Source: CAILAD01 sp964397085
GTDB taxonomy: Bacteria; Patescibacteriota; Saccharimonadia; CAILAD01; BJGX01
Assembly (NCBI GenBank): GCA_964397085.1
Contig: CAYNHH010000009.1
Span: forward strand, 1-26,847
Length of the DNA stretch: 26,847 nt
Reading direction: 5' to 3'
Part shown: piece by piece, positions 6,776 to 15,277 of the stretch
How the letters are laid out: every line of letters begins with the position of its first letter
Numbering within the stretch: position 1 is the stretch's first letter
Position numbers and translations under genes: made by a program
Notes under the pieces: generated by a model
The model's database searches: none
What the model was told of the DNA's origin: nothing
What the model saw: only the letters and a program-made list of their open reading frames with translations

Positions 6776-6887
6776 CAGTGATACGGCGCGAATTACTCCG
6801 TTGAAAGTTCCGTTTTACTCTTGCCGTAGCTAACTACGGCTCAAGTAAATACTCATTTTCACCTAGTATTTCATTGCCGTATCACTG
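6776..6887. repeat. 112-bp imperfect palindrome with 12-bp perfect ends
   Basis: Ends CAGTGATACGGC (6776-6787) and GCCGTATCACTG (6876-6887) are exact inverted repeats. The two halves are equal in length: a block near TTTTACT/AGTAAAT pairs mid-arm, and the centre is GCCGTAG CTAA CTACGGC-like (about 6823-6840). Other inner positions are poorly paired. It starts 11 nt after the rplL stop and has no open reading frame. It could be a large RNA stem-loop in the rplL 3' UTR or a small non-autonomous palindromic element; no target-site duplication is evident. Confidence 0.7.
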
Positions 6888-6900
6888 TCTTAACCGCCTC

Positions 6901-6927
6901 GTCATCCTGAACTTGTTTCAGGATCTC
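6901..6927. repeat. Dispersed short palindromic repeat, copy 2
   Basis: Differs from the copy at 691-717 by one base. Here the arms ATCCTGAA / TTCAGGAT form a perfect 8-bp inverted repeat around CTTGT. As with copy 1, a terminator follows at once. Confidence 0.8.
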
Positions 6928-6955
6928 AAAAAAGATCTGCATGCAGGTCTTTTTT
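6928..6955 (+). terminator. Terminator downstream of rplL region
   Basis: AAAAAAGATCTGC / ATGCAGGTCTTTTTT folds into a stem with one T-G wobble around a CATG centre, and has T-runs on both strands. It should end read-through from rplJL before the 7027 gene. Confidence 0.8.
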
Positions 6956-7026
6956 GTTTGGCATTTGTTCTAATGTTTGCTACACTTGTAGATGAAAGAA
7001 AAGAGCTAAAATCAAAAGGGGTAAGT

Positions 7027-7596
7027 ATGAGTAATAAAGACAAACAAACAGAAGAGCTACAACAATTAGCCAATCAGATGAAGGCTGCTGAAGAAAACAT
7101 GCAGCAAGTAAAGGCTATGCTCAAAAAAATGGGTATGGCCGCTAAAGATCTGCCTGAACCCACTGATGAGCCACAGCCGCTCGTAAGTGTGCCAAGACAG
7201 AATTCAGATGAAGACAATTCAGAGCCAGCCGGCAAAATTATTGAAGGTCACTTTGATGGTCAAAATATGATTGGTCCAGATGGTAAAACCTACCCAGTAC
7301 CAGCTAACTACGCGAGTAAATCAAAGCTAGTTGAGGGTGATACGCTCAAACTTACTATTGCCGCTGATGGTTCATTTATCTATAAACAAATTGGTCCTAT
7401 TGAACGCAAAAAACTGATTGCAAAAGTTGGTCTAGATGATGGCCAGTACGCTGCAATTGTTGGCGATAATCATTACAAAGTACTCTACGCTAGTGTGACG
7501 TATTTCAAAGCCCAGCCAGGTGATGAGGTAACTATTGTTGTTCCTGCCCATGGCGAGGCCAACTGGGCTGCAATTGAAGCTGTAATTGGCTCTTAA
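7027..7596 (+). CDS. Conserved-looking protein of unknown function with N-terminal coiled coil
   Basis: I do not recognise a named family with confidence. The 189-aa product starts at ATG 7027, placed after AAAAGGGG; the open frame extends further upstream but runs through the repeat and terminator. Residues 1-45 are a charged, Gln/Glu/Lys-rich helix with coiled-coil character, followed by a Pro-rich acidic linker. From about residue 70 to the end lies a compact domain with GHFDGQNMIGPDGKTYPVP, NYASKSKLVEGDTLKLTI and GDEVTIVVPAHGEANWAAI, which reads as a beta-rich fold. There is no signal peptide, membrane segment or catalytic motif. It is probably a soluble cytoplasmic protein, transcribed alone between rplL and dnaX. 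The domain resembles hypothetical proteins common in CPR genomes, but that is from memory and gives no function. Confidence 0.8.
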   Translation: MSNKDKQTEELQQLANQMKAAEENMQQVKAMLKKMGMAAKDLPEPTDEPQPLVSVPRQNSDEDNSEPAGKIIEGHFDGQNMIGPDGKTYPVPANYASKSKLVEGDTLKLTIAADGSFIYKQIGPIERKKLIAKVGLDDGQYAAIVGDNHYKVLYASVTYFKAQPGDEVTIVVPAHGEANWAAIEAVIGS

Positions 7597-7690
7597 CTCT
7601 TAAGAAAATAACTAAGTCTAGATTCTGGCTTCTAATATCTAACATCAAGTATCTAACCTTGCTATACTAGTAGATAAGAAAAGGAGGAGT

Positions 7691-9124
7691 GTGTCTCGAT
7701 TAGCTTTGTATCGCAAATATCGTTCTGCAGATCTAGAAGATGTAGTGGGTCAAGAACATATTACCAAAACTCTCGCTGAAAGCTTGAAGCGTGGACAGAT
7801 TTCGCATGCCTATTTATTTACTGGCCCGCGAGGAACAGGCAAAACTAGCGTAGCGCGAATTTTGGCCAGACGTGTCAATATGCTCGATGTGTCTGTTGAT
7901 ACCAATAACCAGCTCGATATTATAGAGATCGATGCAGCAAGTAATCGAGGTATCGATGAGATTCGCGCGTTGCGAGACAAAATTAATTCTGGACCAAGTA
8001 GCCTGACCTACAAAGTGTATATTATTGATGAAGCGCACATGCTCACAAAAGAAGCCTTCAATGCATTGTTAAAGACTCTTGAAGAGCCACCAGCTCATGC
8101 AATTTTTATTCTGGCCACCACTGAATCACACAAGCTGCCTGATACTATCGTCTCGCGTACCCAGCGCTATGATTTTAGGCCTTTCTCAGTAGCTGTTATT
8201 GTTGCCCAGCTCAAACTTATCGCAAAGGCCGAAAACATTAGTGTGACCGATGACGGTCTTGAGGCCATTGCAGAGCTTAGTGACGGCGGAATGCGCGACG
8301 CCATAAGTCTGCTTGATCAGCTTTCGGTACTGTCAGAAACCATCAATGCCGAAGCTGTGAGTAAGCGTATGGGGCTTTCAAGTACTCAGCAAATTAAGAA
8401 GTTACTTGAAGCAGCCGCTCAACACAACTCTCAAGAGACCATCTCAATATTGCAAGAATCAATAGATAATGGCGTAGAGCCAAGTGCTTTATGTGCACAA
8501 ATGCAGCGGTACTTAAGAGTGATTCTTTTGCAACCAGAGAGTGCAGACAGTATTTTAAAAAAGGATTTTGCTTTAGTTGCATTAGATTTATTGCAGTCTG
8601 CACAGGCTGGCTTCAAAGTAACGACACACCGCAGTCTACCTCTAGAAATTGCACTTGTGAAGCTCAGTAGTCCTAATTTGTATCAGAAGGTAGAACAAGT
8701 CAAGCAGTCTTCAGTAGCTTCTCCTCAAAATCAGTCGTCTGCAAAAGTTGAGAAGCCAGTTAAAACCGCACCAGCAGAAGGCAAGAACGTTCCGGCAGAC
8801 GCAGATATGACCAGTCGCTGCGCCAAAGGCCTGAGTATTATTAAAGAGAACAACAATTCACTCTACGCACTATTACGGTCTGGCAACGCCCGTATTGAAA
8901 ATAATCGGCTCGTAGTTGACTGTCGGTTTAACTTCCACAAGGAGCGTATTGAGGAATTTCGCAATAGAGAAATGATTGAGAAGATTATGACCAAGGTCTG
9001 CGATAAAGAAATACAGTTGCTATGCGTTCTTGCTCAAGGAATGAAAGAAGAACCAGTGCAAGAAAATGAAGAAATCGTCAGCTCAGCAATGGCAATCCTT
9101 GGAGGGGAGTTGGTAGATGGCTAA
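7691..9124 (+). CDS. dnaX: DNA polymerase III subunit gamma/tau (clamp loader), zinc module missing
   Basis: DnaX is the ATPase of the clamp loader that places the sliding clamp on primed DNA. In the 477-aa product, Walker A GPRGTGKT is at residues 45-52, EIDAASNRGIDEIR at about 79-92, DEAH at 113-116, LLKTLEEPPAH at about 127-136 and the SRTQRYDF segment follows. The four-cysteine zinc-binding module that normally lies between Walker A and EIDAASNRG is absent; about 17 residues without any Cys (RVNMLDVSVDTNNQLD) take its place. The C-terminal tail after about residue 345 is variable and shorter than a full E. coli tau. The GTG start has AAGGAGGA just upstream and a TGCTATACT extended -10 is seen at about 7659-7667. 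It overlaps dnaB by 8 nt. Confidence 0.93.
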   Translation: MSRLALYRKYRSADLEDVVGQEHITKTLAESLKRGQISHAYLFTGPRGTGKTSVARILARRVNMLDVSVDTNNQLDIIEIDAASNRGIDEIRALRDKINSGPSSLTYKVYIIDEAHMLTKEAFNALLKTLEEPPAHAIFILATTESHKLPDTIVSRTQRYDFRPFSVAVIVAQLKLIAKAENISVTDDGLEAIAELSDGGMRDAISLLDQLSVLSETINAEAVSKRMGLSSTQQIKKLLEAAAQHNSQETISILQESIDNGVEPSALCAQMQRYLRVILLQPESADSILKKDFALVALDLLQSAQAGFKVTTHRSLPLEIALVKLSSPNLYQKVEQVKQSSVASPQNQSSAKVEKPVKTAPAEGKNVPADADMTSRCAKGLSIIKENNNSLYALLRSGNARIENNRLVVDCRFNFHKERIEEFRNREMIEKIMTKVCDKEIQLLCVLAQGMKEEPVQENEEIVSSAMAILGGELVDG

Positions 9125-10502
9125 TAACTACAAGAAAAAATCTGAAGCTAAGAATCAAGGTACCACAGGCAGAGCACCGGTGTTACCTCCGCAAAATATT
9201 GAAGCTGAAGCTAGCTTAATTGGCTCACTATTAATTGATAAAGATGCAATTATTAAGGTTGCAGATATTGTTGGTGCCGATGATTTTTACGTGACAAAAA
9301 ATGGTCAAATATTTGAGTCGGTACTGTCGTTATTCGAGCGAAGAGAACCCATTGATGTAGTCACACTGGCAGATAACCTAGAGAAGAACGGCCATCTATC
9401 AGATATTGGCGGTGCAGCCTATCTTACGGAGCTAGTTAATAGCGTACCATCAAGTGCTCATGTTGCTCAGTATGCACATATAGTAGCTGACAAAGCTACA
9501 CTGAGAAGACTTATTGATGCAGCTAGTACGATAAATAGTATGGCCTATGGTGACGAGGGTGCGCTAGACTCTGTACTAGATGAAGCCGAACAGGCCTTAT
9601 TTGCTGTTAGCCAAAAGCATCTCAAGCAGAACTTTACACCAATTCAAGAAGTATTGACCTCGAGCTTTGAGCGACTAGATACATTACACAAAGATAAGAA
9701 TGCGCTCAGAGGTGTGCCAACGGGCTATCGAGAGCTAGACAATCTCCTGGCTGGTTTGCAAAACTCTGATTTGATAATTCTCGCGGCCCGACCAAGTATG
9801 GGTAAAACAAGTTTTGCACTCAATATTGCACAGCATGTTGCTACCAAAGAAGGTATACCCGTAGGCATTTTTAGCTTAGAAATGAGTAAAGAGCAGCTTA
9901 TTGATCGTCTTTTGTCATCAGAAGCTGGCATTGATAGCTGGAAGTTACGTACTGGCAATCTTGAAGATTCTGACTTTGAAAAAATAAACAAAGCTATGGG
10001 TACTCTTTCAGAGTCGCCAATATATATCGATGACTCAGCTATGGCAAATGTAATGGAGATGCGCACAAAGGCACGACGATTACAGTCAGAAAATGACCTT
10101 GGGCTAATCGTAATTGATTATCTGCAGCTTATGAGCGGGAGAAATAGCGGTGGTGACAATAGGGTGCAAGAAATATCTGAAATTTCCCGAGGACTCAAAG
10201 GCTTAGCTCGCGAGCTCAATGTACCAGTTATTGCACTTTCTCAGCTCAGCCGTAGCGTAGAAATGCGCTCACCAAAGATTCCTCAGCTCTCAGATTTACG
10301 CGAGTCAGGTAGTATCGAGCAAGATGCTGATGTAGTGATGTTTATCTACAGAGAAGATTATTATGAAAAAGAAAGTGAACGCAAAGGTATGGCAGATCTA
10401 CTGATCAGAAAACATCGAAATGGGCCTACGGGTGAGGTAGAACTATTCTTCCAACCAGAGCAAATGCTATTTCGTAGTGTAGATAAAGTGCATAGAACAT
10501 AA
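9117..10502 (+). CDS. dnaB: Replicative DNA helicase
   Basis: DnaB is the hexameric helicase that unwinds DNA at the replication fork. The 461-aa product has the N-terminal helical domain (LPPQNIEAEASLIGSLLID onward, about 23-125), a linker, and the RecA-like domain with Walker A ARPSMGKTS at about 224-232, the SLEMSKEQL motif, Walker B LIVIDYLQLM, the SQLSRSVEMR motif and the C-terminal SDLRESGSIEQDADVVMFIYR. The start lies inside the end of dnaX (8-nt overlap) and is preceded by GGAGGGGAG, so the two replication genes are translationally coupled. Full length, no intein seen. Confidence 0.97.
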   Translation: MANNYKKKSEAKNQGTTGRAPVLPPQNIEAEASLIGSLLIDKDAIIKVADIVGADDFYVTKNGQIFESVLSLFERREPIDVVTLADNLEKNGHLSDIGGAAYLTELVNSVPSSAHVAQYAHIVADKATLRRLIDAASTINSMAYGDEGALDSVLDEAEQALFAVSQKHLKQNFTPIQEVLTSSFERLDTLHKDKNALRGVPTGYRELDNLLAGLQNSDLIILAARPSMGKTSFALNIAQHVATKEGIPVGIFSLEMSKEQLIDRLLSSEAGIDSWKLRTGNLEDSDFEKINKAMGTLSESPIYIDDSAMANVMEMRTKARRLQSENDLGLIVIDYLQLMSGRNSGGDNRVQEISEISRGLKGLARELNVPVIALSQLSRSVEMRSPKIPQLSDLRESGSIEQDADVVMFIYREDYYEKESERKGMADLLIRKHRNGPTGEVELFFQPEQMLFRSVDKVHRT

Positions 10503-10507
10503 GCTTT

Positions 10508-10536
10508 TTGTAGCAATTATATTTTCGAGGTATACT
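10508..10536 (+). promoter_or_regulatory. Promoter of the glycosylation operon, leaderless start
   Basis: TTGTAG (10508-10513), a 17-nt spacer and TATACT (10531-10536). The ATG of the GtrA-like gene starts 7 nt after the -10, with no Shine-Dalgarno, so the transcript should begin at the start codon. Confidence 0.7.
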
Positions 10537-10543
10537 AATAATA

Positions 10544-11071
10544 ATGAAAACCAAAAAACACGATAAAAGCGAAGTAAAACAAGTAGGAAGATTTGGTCTT
10601 GTTGGAATACTCAACACAATTGTTGATATTGTCTTATTGAATATCTTAGCGGTAACAATCCTACCCAAATCACTTACTGTAGCTACCTTTACAGTATTTG
10701 GCACAAGCGTAGTTATTACTGGAATTGTAATAGCCGGTCTAATATCTGGAACAGTTGCGATGATCAATAGCTATATATTCAATATGCGTTTCACTTTTAA
10801 GGTACGCAAGATAGATACGCGCCATACGGTGTACTTCTTTTTAGTCACCATTTTTGGAATATATATAATCCGTCCAGTTATATTAAAGGTATTGACTGAT
10901 GTATGGGTCTGGCCATCACAGTTTGCGTACGCTATCACTAATGGTTTACATTTGCCGTTGAGCCAAGACTTTGATCAACGTAACTTGGCGCTATTGGTAG
11001 CTATTATGGTGGTGCTTGTATACAATTACTTGATGTATAAATACTTTGTTTTTTCAAATGAAAAAAAATAA
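10544..11071 (+). CDS. GtrA-like membrane protein
   Basis: A 175-aa integral membrane protein of the GtrA/DPMS family type, often implicated in flipping or organising polyprenyl-phosphate-linked sugars. It has the family start QVGRFGLVGILNTIVDIVLLN, four predicted membrane helices (about 15-40, 55-80, 95-115, 145-165), and the NSYIFNMRFTF motif after helix 2, typical of GtrA (N-x-F-x-W/R-x-x-F-F region). It heads a four-gene operon with two GT-C glycosyltransferases and an ALG5-like GT2, which supports a role in lipid-linked sugar transfer across the membrane. It overlaps the next gene by 14 nt. Confidence 0.82.
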   Translation: MKTKKHDKSEVKQVGRFGLVGILNTIVDIVLLNILAVTILPKSLTVATFTVFGTSVVITGIVIAGLISGTVAMINSYIFNMRFTFKVRKIDTRHTVYFFLVTIFGIYIIRPVILKVLTDVWVWPSQFAYAITNGLHLPLSQDFDQRNLALLVAIMVVLVYNYLMYKYFVFSNEKK

Positions 11072-12620
11072 ATCAAAACTACTAGATTTCTTTGTTCGTA
11101 ACGGCGCAATATTTATTCTAGCCGGAATTATTATATTGGCGGTTGCATTTAGATTTTATCAGCTCAATGTATTGCCACCAGGTCTTCATCCTGATGAAGC
11201 GGCTAATGGACTAGATATATTTAAAATCTTACAAAATCACGATTTACGGGTCATCTATAATACAAATGGTCCTAGAGAGGCGTTATTTTTCTACTTCCAG
11301 GCTATCTTTGTAGTTATTCTTGGCAACACAATTTTAGCTTTACGGGTTGCACCAGCAATCTTTGGCGTCCTCGCTGTTATATTTGTGTATCTGTACACTA
11401 AAGACTGGTTTGGACGACGCACAGCGCTGCTCGCGGCATTTCTTATGGCAGTTAACCCTTGGGTAAATACAGTAAGTCGTGATGGTTTTAGAGCGAGTAT
11501 GGTACCACTAATGATCGCGATGGTGGCATTCTTTGGCGGTCGTGCGTATAAAACCAACAAGACTTGGTACTTTGTACTTGCAGCGTTCTTTTTTGCTCTA
11601 GGATTCTACACCTATACTGCTTTTATTATGTTTAGCTTGGTGGTTATCGGCGGTCTGATATATTTAGCAATATGGAGACGTGATTGGCTTACTTCTAACG
11701 CCAAAAATTTGGCTATTGCTACGGCAGTGTTTGCTGTTACAATTGCACCGCTTGCTATATCAATTATTCGACATCCGGGAGAATCCACAGCAAGGACTGG
11801 TGGCACTAGCTTCTTAAACAAAGATCTTAATCAAGGCAAGCCTGCCCTTACTCTATTGGAAAGTACTGGTAAGACACTCTTGCAATACAACTACAGAGGC
11901 GATGAAAACAGCCGACATAATTTACCAGGTGAGCCACTACTCAATACCTTTGTAGGTATTATGCTGATACTTGGTTTGCTCGTGGCATTTAGTCGAATAG
12001 GTAGAGTGAAATACATTGCAGTAATAGGAATGTTCTTTGCACTCATGCTCCCGGCTATCCTAACTGCCGAAGGCTTACCTCATGCTCTGCGCAGCATAGG
12101 TACAGCGGCAAGTGTATTTACCCTGGCTGCAATTGGCATTAATTATTTGCTGGTAAGATGGTACAAAACTTTTCCAGTCAATGCACCGGCGCGTACTTTT
12201 GGAGTGATAACATTTAGTTTATTGCTAGCACTGACAGCAATAATTGGCTGGCGACAATACTTTGTGGCATGGGCACAAGACCCCCAGACCTACAGTGCTT
12301 ATAGTGAAAATATGGTTCAAATTGGATACTTCTTGAATTCGAATGCTTCAACTAGTAATTATTTGATAGCTGGTGGTTATGAAGCAATGCCAACTCAATA
12401 TCTGACAAATAACAAATCTAAGTACACACTTCTAGATATTAAATCTCTGCAAGATCTTCCTTTGGCAACAACAAATCAATTATTTATCTTTCCTGCTGGG
12501 GACAGTGCAAAACAACTTACCGAAATTCTTCAAGCAAAATATCCTAATGGCCAGCTGACACCTCATTTTTCTAGCTACAATGATAAAATATTGTTTTATA
12601 GCTTTCGAGTAAATCAATGA
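11058..12620 (+). CDS. GT-C family glycosyltransferase (PMT/ArnT-like), first copy
   Basis: A 520-aa polytopic membrane protein resembling PMT_2/ArnT glycosyltransferases, which move a sugar from a polyprenyl-phosphate donor to a protein, lipid or glycan outside the membrane. The start region has one membrane helix (about 16-33) followed by the first outer loop with LHPDEAANG (residues 43-51), the acidic motif characteristic of the fold. The conserved-looking NTNGPREALFFYFQA and the NPWVNTVSRDGFRASM segments follow, then about ten more hydrophobic helices and a soluble C-terminal part. ATG 11058 lies inside the end of the GtrA-like gene. The acceptor and sugar are unknown. Confidence 0.82.
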   Translation: MKKNKSKLLDFFVRNGAIFILAGIIILAVAFRFYQLNVLPPGLHPDEAANGLDIFKILQNHDLRVIYNTNGPREALFFYFQAIFVVILGNTILALRVAPAIFGVLAVIFVYLYTKDWFGRRTALLAAFLMAVNPWVNTVSRDGFRASMVPLMIAMVAFFGGRAYKTNKTWYFVLAAFFFALGFYTYTAFIMFSLVVIGGLIYLAIWRRDWLTSNAKNLAIATAVFAVTIAPLAISIIRHPGESTARTGGTSFLNKDLNQGKPALTLLESTGKTLLQYNYRGDENSRHNLPGEPLLNTFVGIMLILGLLVAFSRIGRVKYIAVIGMFFALMLPAILTAEGLPHALRSIGTAASVFTLAAIGINYLLVRWYKTFPVNAPARTFGVITFSLLLALTAIIGWRQYFVAWAQDPQTYSAYSENMVQIGYFLNSNASTSNYLIAGGYEAMPTQYLTNNKSKYTLLDIKSLQDLPLATTNQLFIFPAGDSAKQLTEILQAKYPNGQLTPHFSSYNDKILFYSFRVNQ

Positions 12621-13390
12621 CAGCAACTATTGATCTCTCGATAATAATACCAACGCTTAATGAAGCTCAACGCATCAGTAAGACCCTTGATCAATTGGCA
12701 GTATTTTTGAAGACCTACCCACTTAATGTAGAGGTAATAATTGTTGATGCTCATAGCAGTGATGGTACTGCCGAGATAGCCCAAGATCATGCAAATAAAT
12801 TTGCTCACTTTCGAGTAATTGACGCCGGCCCGCGACCAAAGGGGAAGTTCATTAAGGGCAAACAAGTACGTCAGGGTATGCTGAGCGCTAAAGGCAAATA
12901 TGTAATGTTTATGGATGCAGACCTCGCAACTCCTCTTAAATATCTTGAAAATGTACGAACGCTTATATCACAAAATGCACCAGTTGGCATCTGTGTTCGT
13001 GATTTACAATCAAGTCACAAAGGTATTCGCAAAGCAGTCTCTGGGTTTGGTAACTTTCTGGTCCAGTTACTTATTCTGCCTGGTATTTCAGACACTCAGT
13101 GTGGCTTTAAGGTCTTTGAAAGCTCCGCGGCACAGAAGGTATTTTCTCGCCAAACCATCGTTGGTTGGGGCTTTGATATGGAGGTACTCGCAATTGCTCG
13201 TAAGCTTGGTTATCAAATAGACCAGATCAAGGTGCCTGATTGGCATGATGTAGAAGTAGGTAGTAAGATTGGTGGAACATCTGCCGTCAAAGCTGCTCTC
13301 CAAACCTTTCCAGACCTTATAAAGATCAAGTGGGGGCTCATTACTGGCCGGTACAAAAAAGAAGGCAAATACAGTGTCGAAAAAGGCTAA
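12617..13390 (+). CDS. GT2 glycosyltransferase, dolichyl-phosphate glucosyltransferase (ALG5)-like
   Basis: A 257-aa family-2 glycosyltransferase that most likely charges undecaprenyl phosphate with a hexose from a nucleotide sugar on the cytoplasmic face. Visible: IIIPTLNEAQRI (9-20), the VIIVDAHSSDGT nucleotide-binding strand, GKQVRQGMLSAKGKYVMFMDAD with the DAD metal site at 100-102, SDTQCGFKVF and the late GWGFDMEVLAIARKLG, all typical of ALG5/DPM1-type enzymes. There is no C-terminal membrane domain, which fits pairing with a separate GtrA-like protein. It overlaps its upstream neighbour by 4 nt (ATGA) and its downstream neighbour by 17 nt. It is probably the donor-making enzyme for the two flanking GT-C proteins. 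Confidence 0.87.
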   Translation: MTATIDLSIIIPTLNEAQRISKTLDQLAVFLKTYPLNVEVIIVDAHSSDGTAEIAQDHANKFAHFRVIDAGPRPKGKFIKGKQVRQGMLSAKGKYVMFMDADLATPLKYLENVRTLISQNAPVGICVRDLQSSHKGIRKAVSGFGNFLVQLLILPGISDTQCGFKVFESSAAQKVFSRQTIVGWGFDMEVLAIARKLGYQIDQIKVPDWHDVEVGSKIGGTSAVKAALQTFPDLIKIKWGLITGRYKKEGKYSVEKG

Positions 13391-14852
13391 ATTATCTAGT
13401 TTATTTCCTGATTGGATAATTATCACGTTTGCAACAATAGTTGGCGCAGTTATACGGTTTGGTTTTATTACTAAATCAAGTATTTGGCATGATGAAGGGT
13501 TCTCAATATTTCTGGCCTCAAGAACACCAGCAGAAATATGGATAGGGTCTGCAAGGGATGTACATCCACCCTTGTACTACCTATTTTTGCACTATTGGAT
13601 AAGTATATTTGGTAATAGCGTATTAGCGATTAGAAGTCTCAGTGCAATTGCAGGTATTGCCGTTATTCCGCTAGGATATCTAGTAGTAAAACGAATATCT
13701 GGCAAACGTGCTGCACTTCTTACAGGTTTTGTCTTAGCTTTCGCGCCGTTTTTAGTACGGTATAGTCAAGAAGCCAGAATGTATGGGCTATTAGGGCTAT
13801 TGATGCTCGCGGCACTATACGCAGTGATGCGGATTGTGCAACAACCAAAAACCCTTTGGCCGTATTTTTTGTACACTACAATGATTGCACTTGGAATGTA
13901 TACTCATTACTTCACAGTTCTAGCCATAGTGGCTTTTTGGTTCTATCTAATAACTTTGCAAGGTCCAAAACACTGGAAGTTGGGTAAATCTATCTTTCTT
14001 TCTGGAAAATGGTGGCTAAGTAATATTGCGGCTTTGGTACTCTTCCTGCCATGGGTGCCTAGCGCGTTTGCACAAATTCGCCGTGGCCAGGGGTTGGGTT
14101 GGTTGCCAAAAGCAAGTATACACACTTTTCACGATGCAGTTTGGCAGTTCTTTACATTTACCGATGCACGTCAAATAATAATTGTACTTTACTGGCTTGT
14201 GCCAGTTGCACTAATCGCATCTGCAATATATTTATTGGTCACCGACCATAGCAAAGAAAAGTTTAGTAGGTTACTAGTAAGTTATAGCTTTTTACCTATA
14301 GTGCTTGCGCTACTTATATCTTTGCAAAAACCAATCTTTCACGAACGTTACTTTGCCTTTGCTGCAATTGGCATCTATATGATAATAGCGATCACAGTTA
14401 CTAAGATTTCAGGTAAGCGAATTTGGTTGTTTATTGTATTGAGTATATTAGTGCTTTCCACAGAAATCATAGGGGTGCGCAATGTCTACGTGCAGTCCAA
14501 CCATCAGATGAGCTCAGTAATGAGTATGGTCAATAGTAATTATCAGTCTGGCGATAAGATTATTGCCGGTGAGATGTATGTGTATTTTGATGGGAGGTTC
14601 TATAATCATACTAGTCAAAAGATGTTACTCTATACTGCCAATAGTAATCTTAATGGCTACGGTGAATCAGGCTTATTGTATGATCAAAACATCTATATGA
14701 ATTCATTCACACAATTCAAAAAGGGCTCACGCGTGTGGTTGGTTGGAAAGACGGGCGAGCACGACTACTACAATCAAGTCCCTGTTAGTTGGCAGTTACT
14801 CCAGCAATATTCTGCAGGCTATAGTGAGACACGACTATATCAAGCCAACTAA
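13374..14852 (+). CDS. GT-C family glycosyltransferase (PMT/ArnT-like), second copy
   Basis: A 492-aa polytopic membrane protein. The first outer loop holds SIWHDEGFS (WHDE at 38-41), then RDVHPPLYYLFLHYW, the hallmark of this PMT_2 subgroup, then YSQEARMYGLLGLL, with about ten hydrophobic helices and a short soluble tail. It uses a GTG start within the end of the GT2 gene, after AGAAGG. It differs clearly from the first GT-C copy (WHDE/HPPLYY here, HPDEA there), so the pair probably acts on different acceptors or steps rather than being a recent duplication. It is the last gene of the operon; a hairpin follows 9 nt downstream. Confidence 0.82.
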   Translation: MSKKAKLSSLFPDWIIITFATIVGAVIRFGFITKSSIWHDEGFSIFLASRTPAEIWIGSARDVHPPLYYLFLHYWISIFGNSVLAIRSLSAIAGIAVIPLGYLVVKRISGKRAALLTGFVLAFAPFLVRYSQEARMYGLLGLLMLAALYAVMRIVQQPKTLWPYFLYTTMIALGMYTHYFTVLAIVAFWFYLITLQGPKHWKLGKSIFLSGKWWLSNIAALVLFLPWVPSAFAQIRRGQGLGWLPKASIHTFHDAVWQFFTFTDARQIIIVLYWLVPVALIASAIYLLVTDHSKEKFSRLLVSYSFLPIVLALLISLQKPIFHERYFAFAAIGIYMIIAITVTKISGKRIWLFIVLSILVLSTEIIGVRNVYVQSNHQMSSVMSMVNSNYQSGDKIIAGEMYVYFDGRFYNHTSQKMLLYTANSNLNGYGESGLLYDQNIYMNSFTQFKKGSRVWLVGKTGEHDYYNQVPVSWQLLQQYSAGYSETRLYQAN

Positions 14853-14861
14853 AATAGCTAG

Positions 14862-14886
14862 TTTTACCTGGCAATATCAGGTAAAA
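14862..14886. terminator. Hairpin at the end of the glycosylation operon
   Basis: TTTTACCTG / CAGGTAAAA form a perfect 9-bp stem with a 7-base loop. The A-T ends of the stem offer a short U-run, but no longer T-tract follows, so termination would be weak. Confidence 0.55.
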
Positions 14887-14936
14887 TAAGCAAGAGAAAA
14901 CTTTAGTTAATATAATTGCTGACAAGGAGAAAAACT

Positions 14937-15245
14937 ATGGGAATGATGGATAAGGCCAAAATGGCTCAAAAGGCTTTAAAGCTGCAAAAAGAATTGAAAC
15001 GAATGAAAATTGAAGCTGAAGCTGGTGACGGTGATGTGAAGGTAACTGCAGGCCTGGCTATTAGTCAAACGAGTATGAATGTTGAAGTGCAAGATATCAC
15101 TATCAACCCTGAGGCTACTGAAGATATGGGTCGACTAGAAAACTTACTCGCATCTGCAATCAACCAAGCCAATAAAGAGCTTATGGCAGAAGCAACTACC
15201 AAAATGCAAGATATTGCTGGAAGTATGAATATTCCAGGAATGTAG
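14937..15245 (+). CDS. ybaB: YbaB/EbfC family nucleoid-associated protein
   Basis: A small (102 aa) DNA-binding protein that forms a tweezer-like dimer and usually lies between dnaX and recR. It has the Met/Lys-rich N-terminal helix (MGMMDKAKMAQKALKLQKEL), the central strands, and the C-terminal NQANKELMAEATTKMQDIAG helix with a Met-Gly tail, as in the family. The ATG at 14937 follows AAGGAGA at ideal spacing; a TATAAT at 14911-14916 could be its -10. recR follows 32 nt downstream, so the ybaB-recR pair is preserved, whereas dnaX is about 5.8 kb upstream. Confidence 0.9.
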   Translation: MGMMDKAKMAQKALKLQKELKRMKIEAEAGDGDVKVTAGLAISQTSMNVEVQDITINPEATEDMGRLENLLASAINQANKELMAEATTKMQDIAGSMNIPGM

Positions 15246-15277
15246 GATAGTTAGTTACGTAAGAGAGGGTGATAGTT

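Noticed and set aside
6874..7026. Upstream start for the 7027 gene
   Set aside because: This stretch runs through the palindrome end, the repeat and a terminator; AAAAGGGG before ATG 7027 fits the start.
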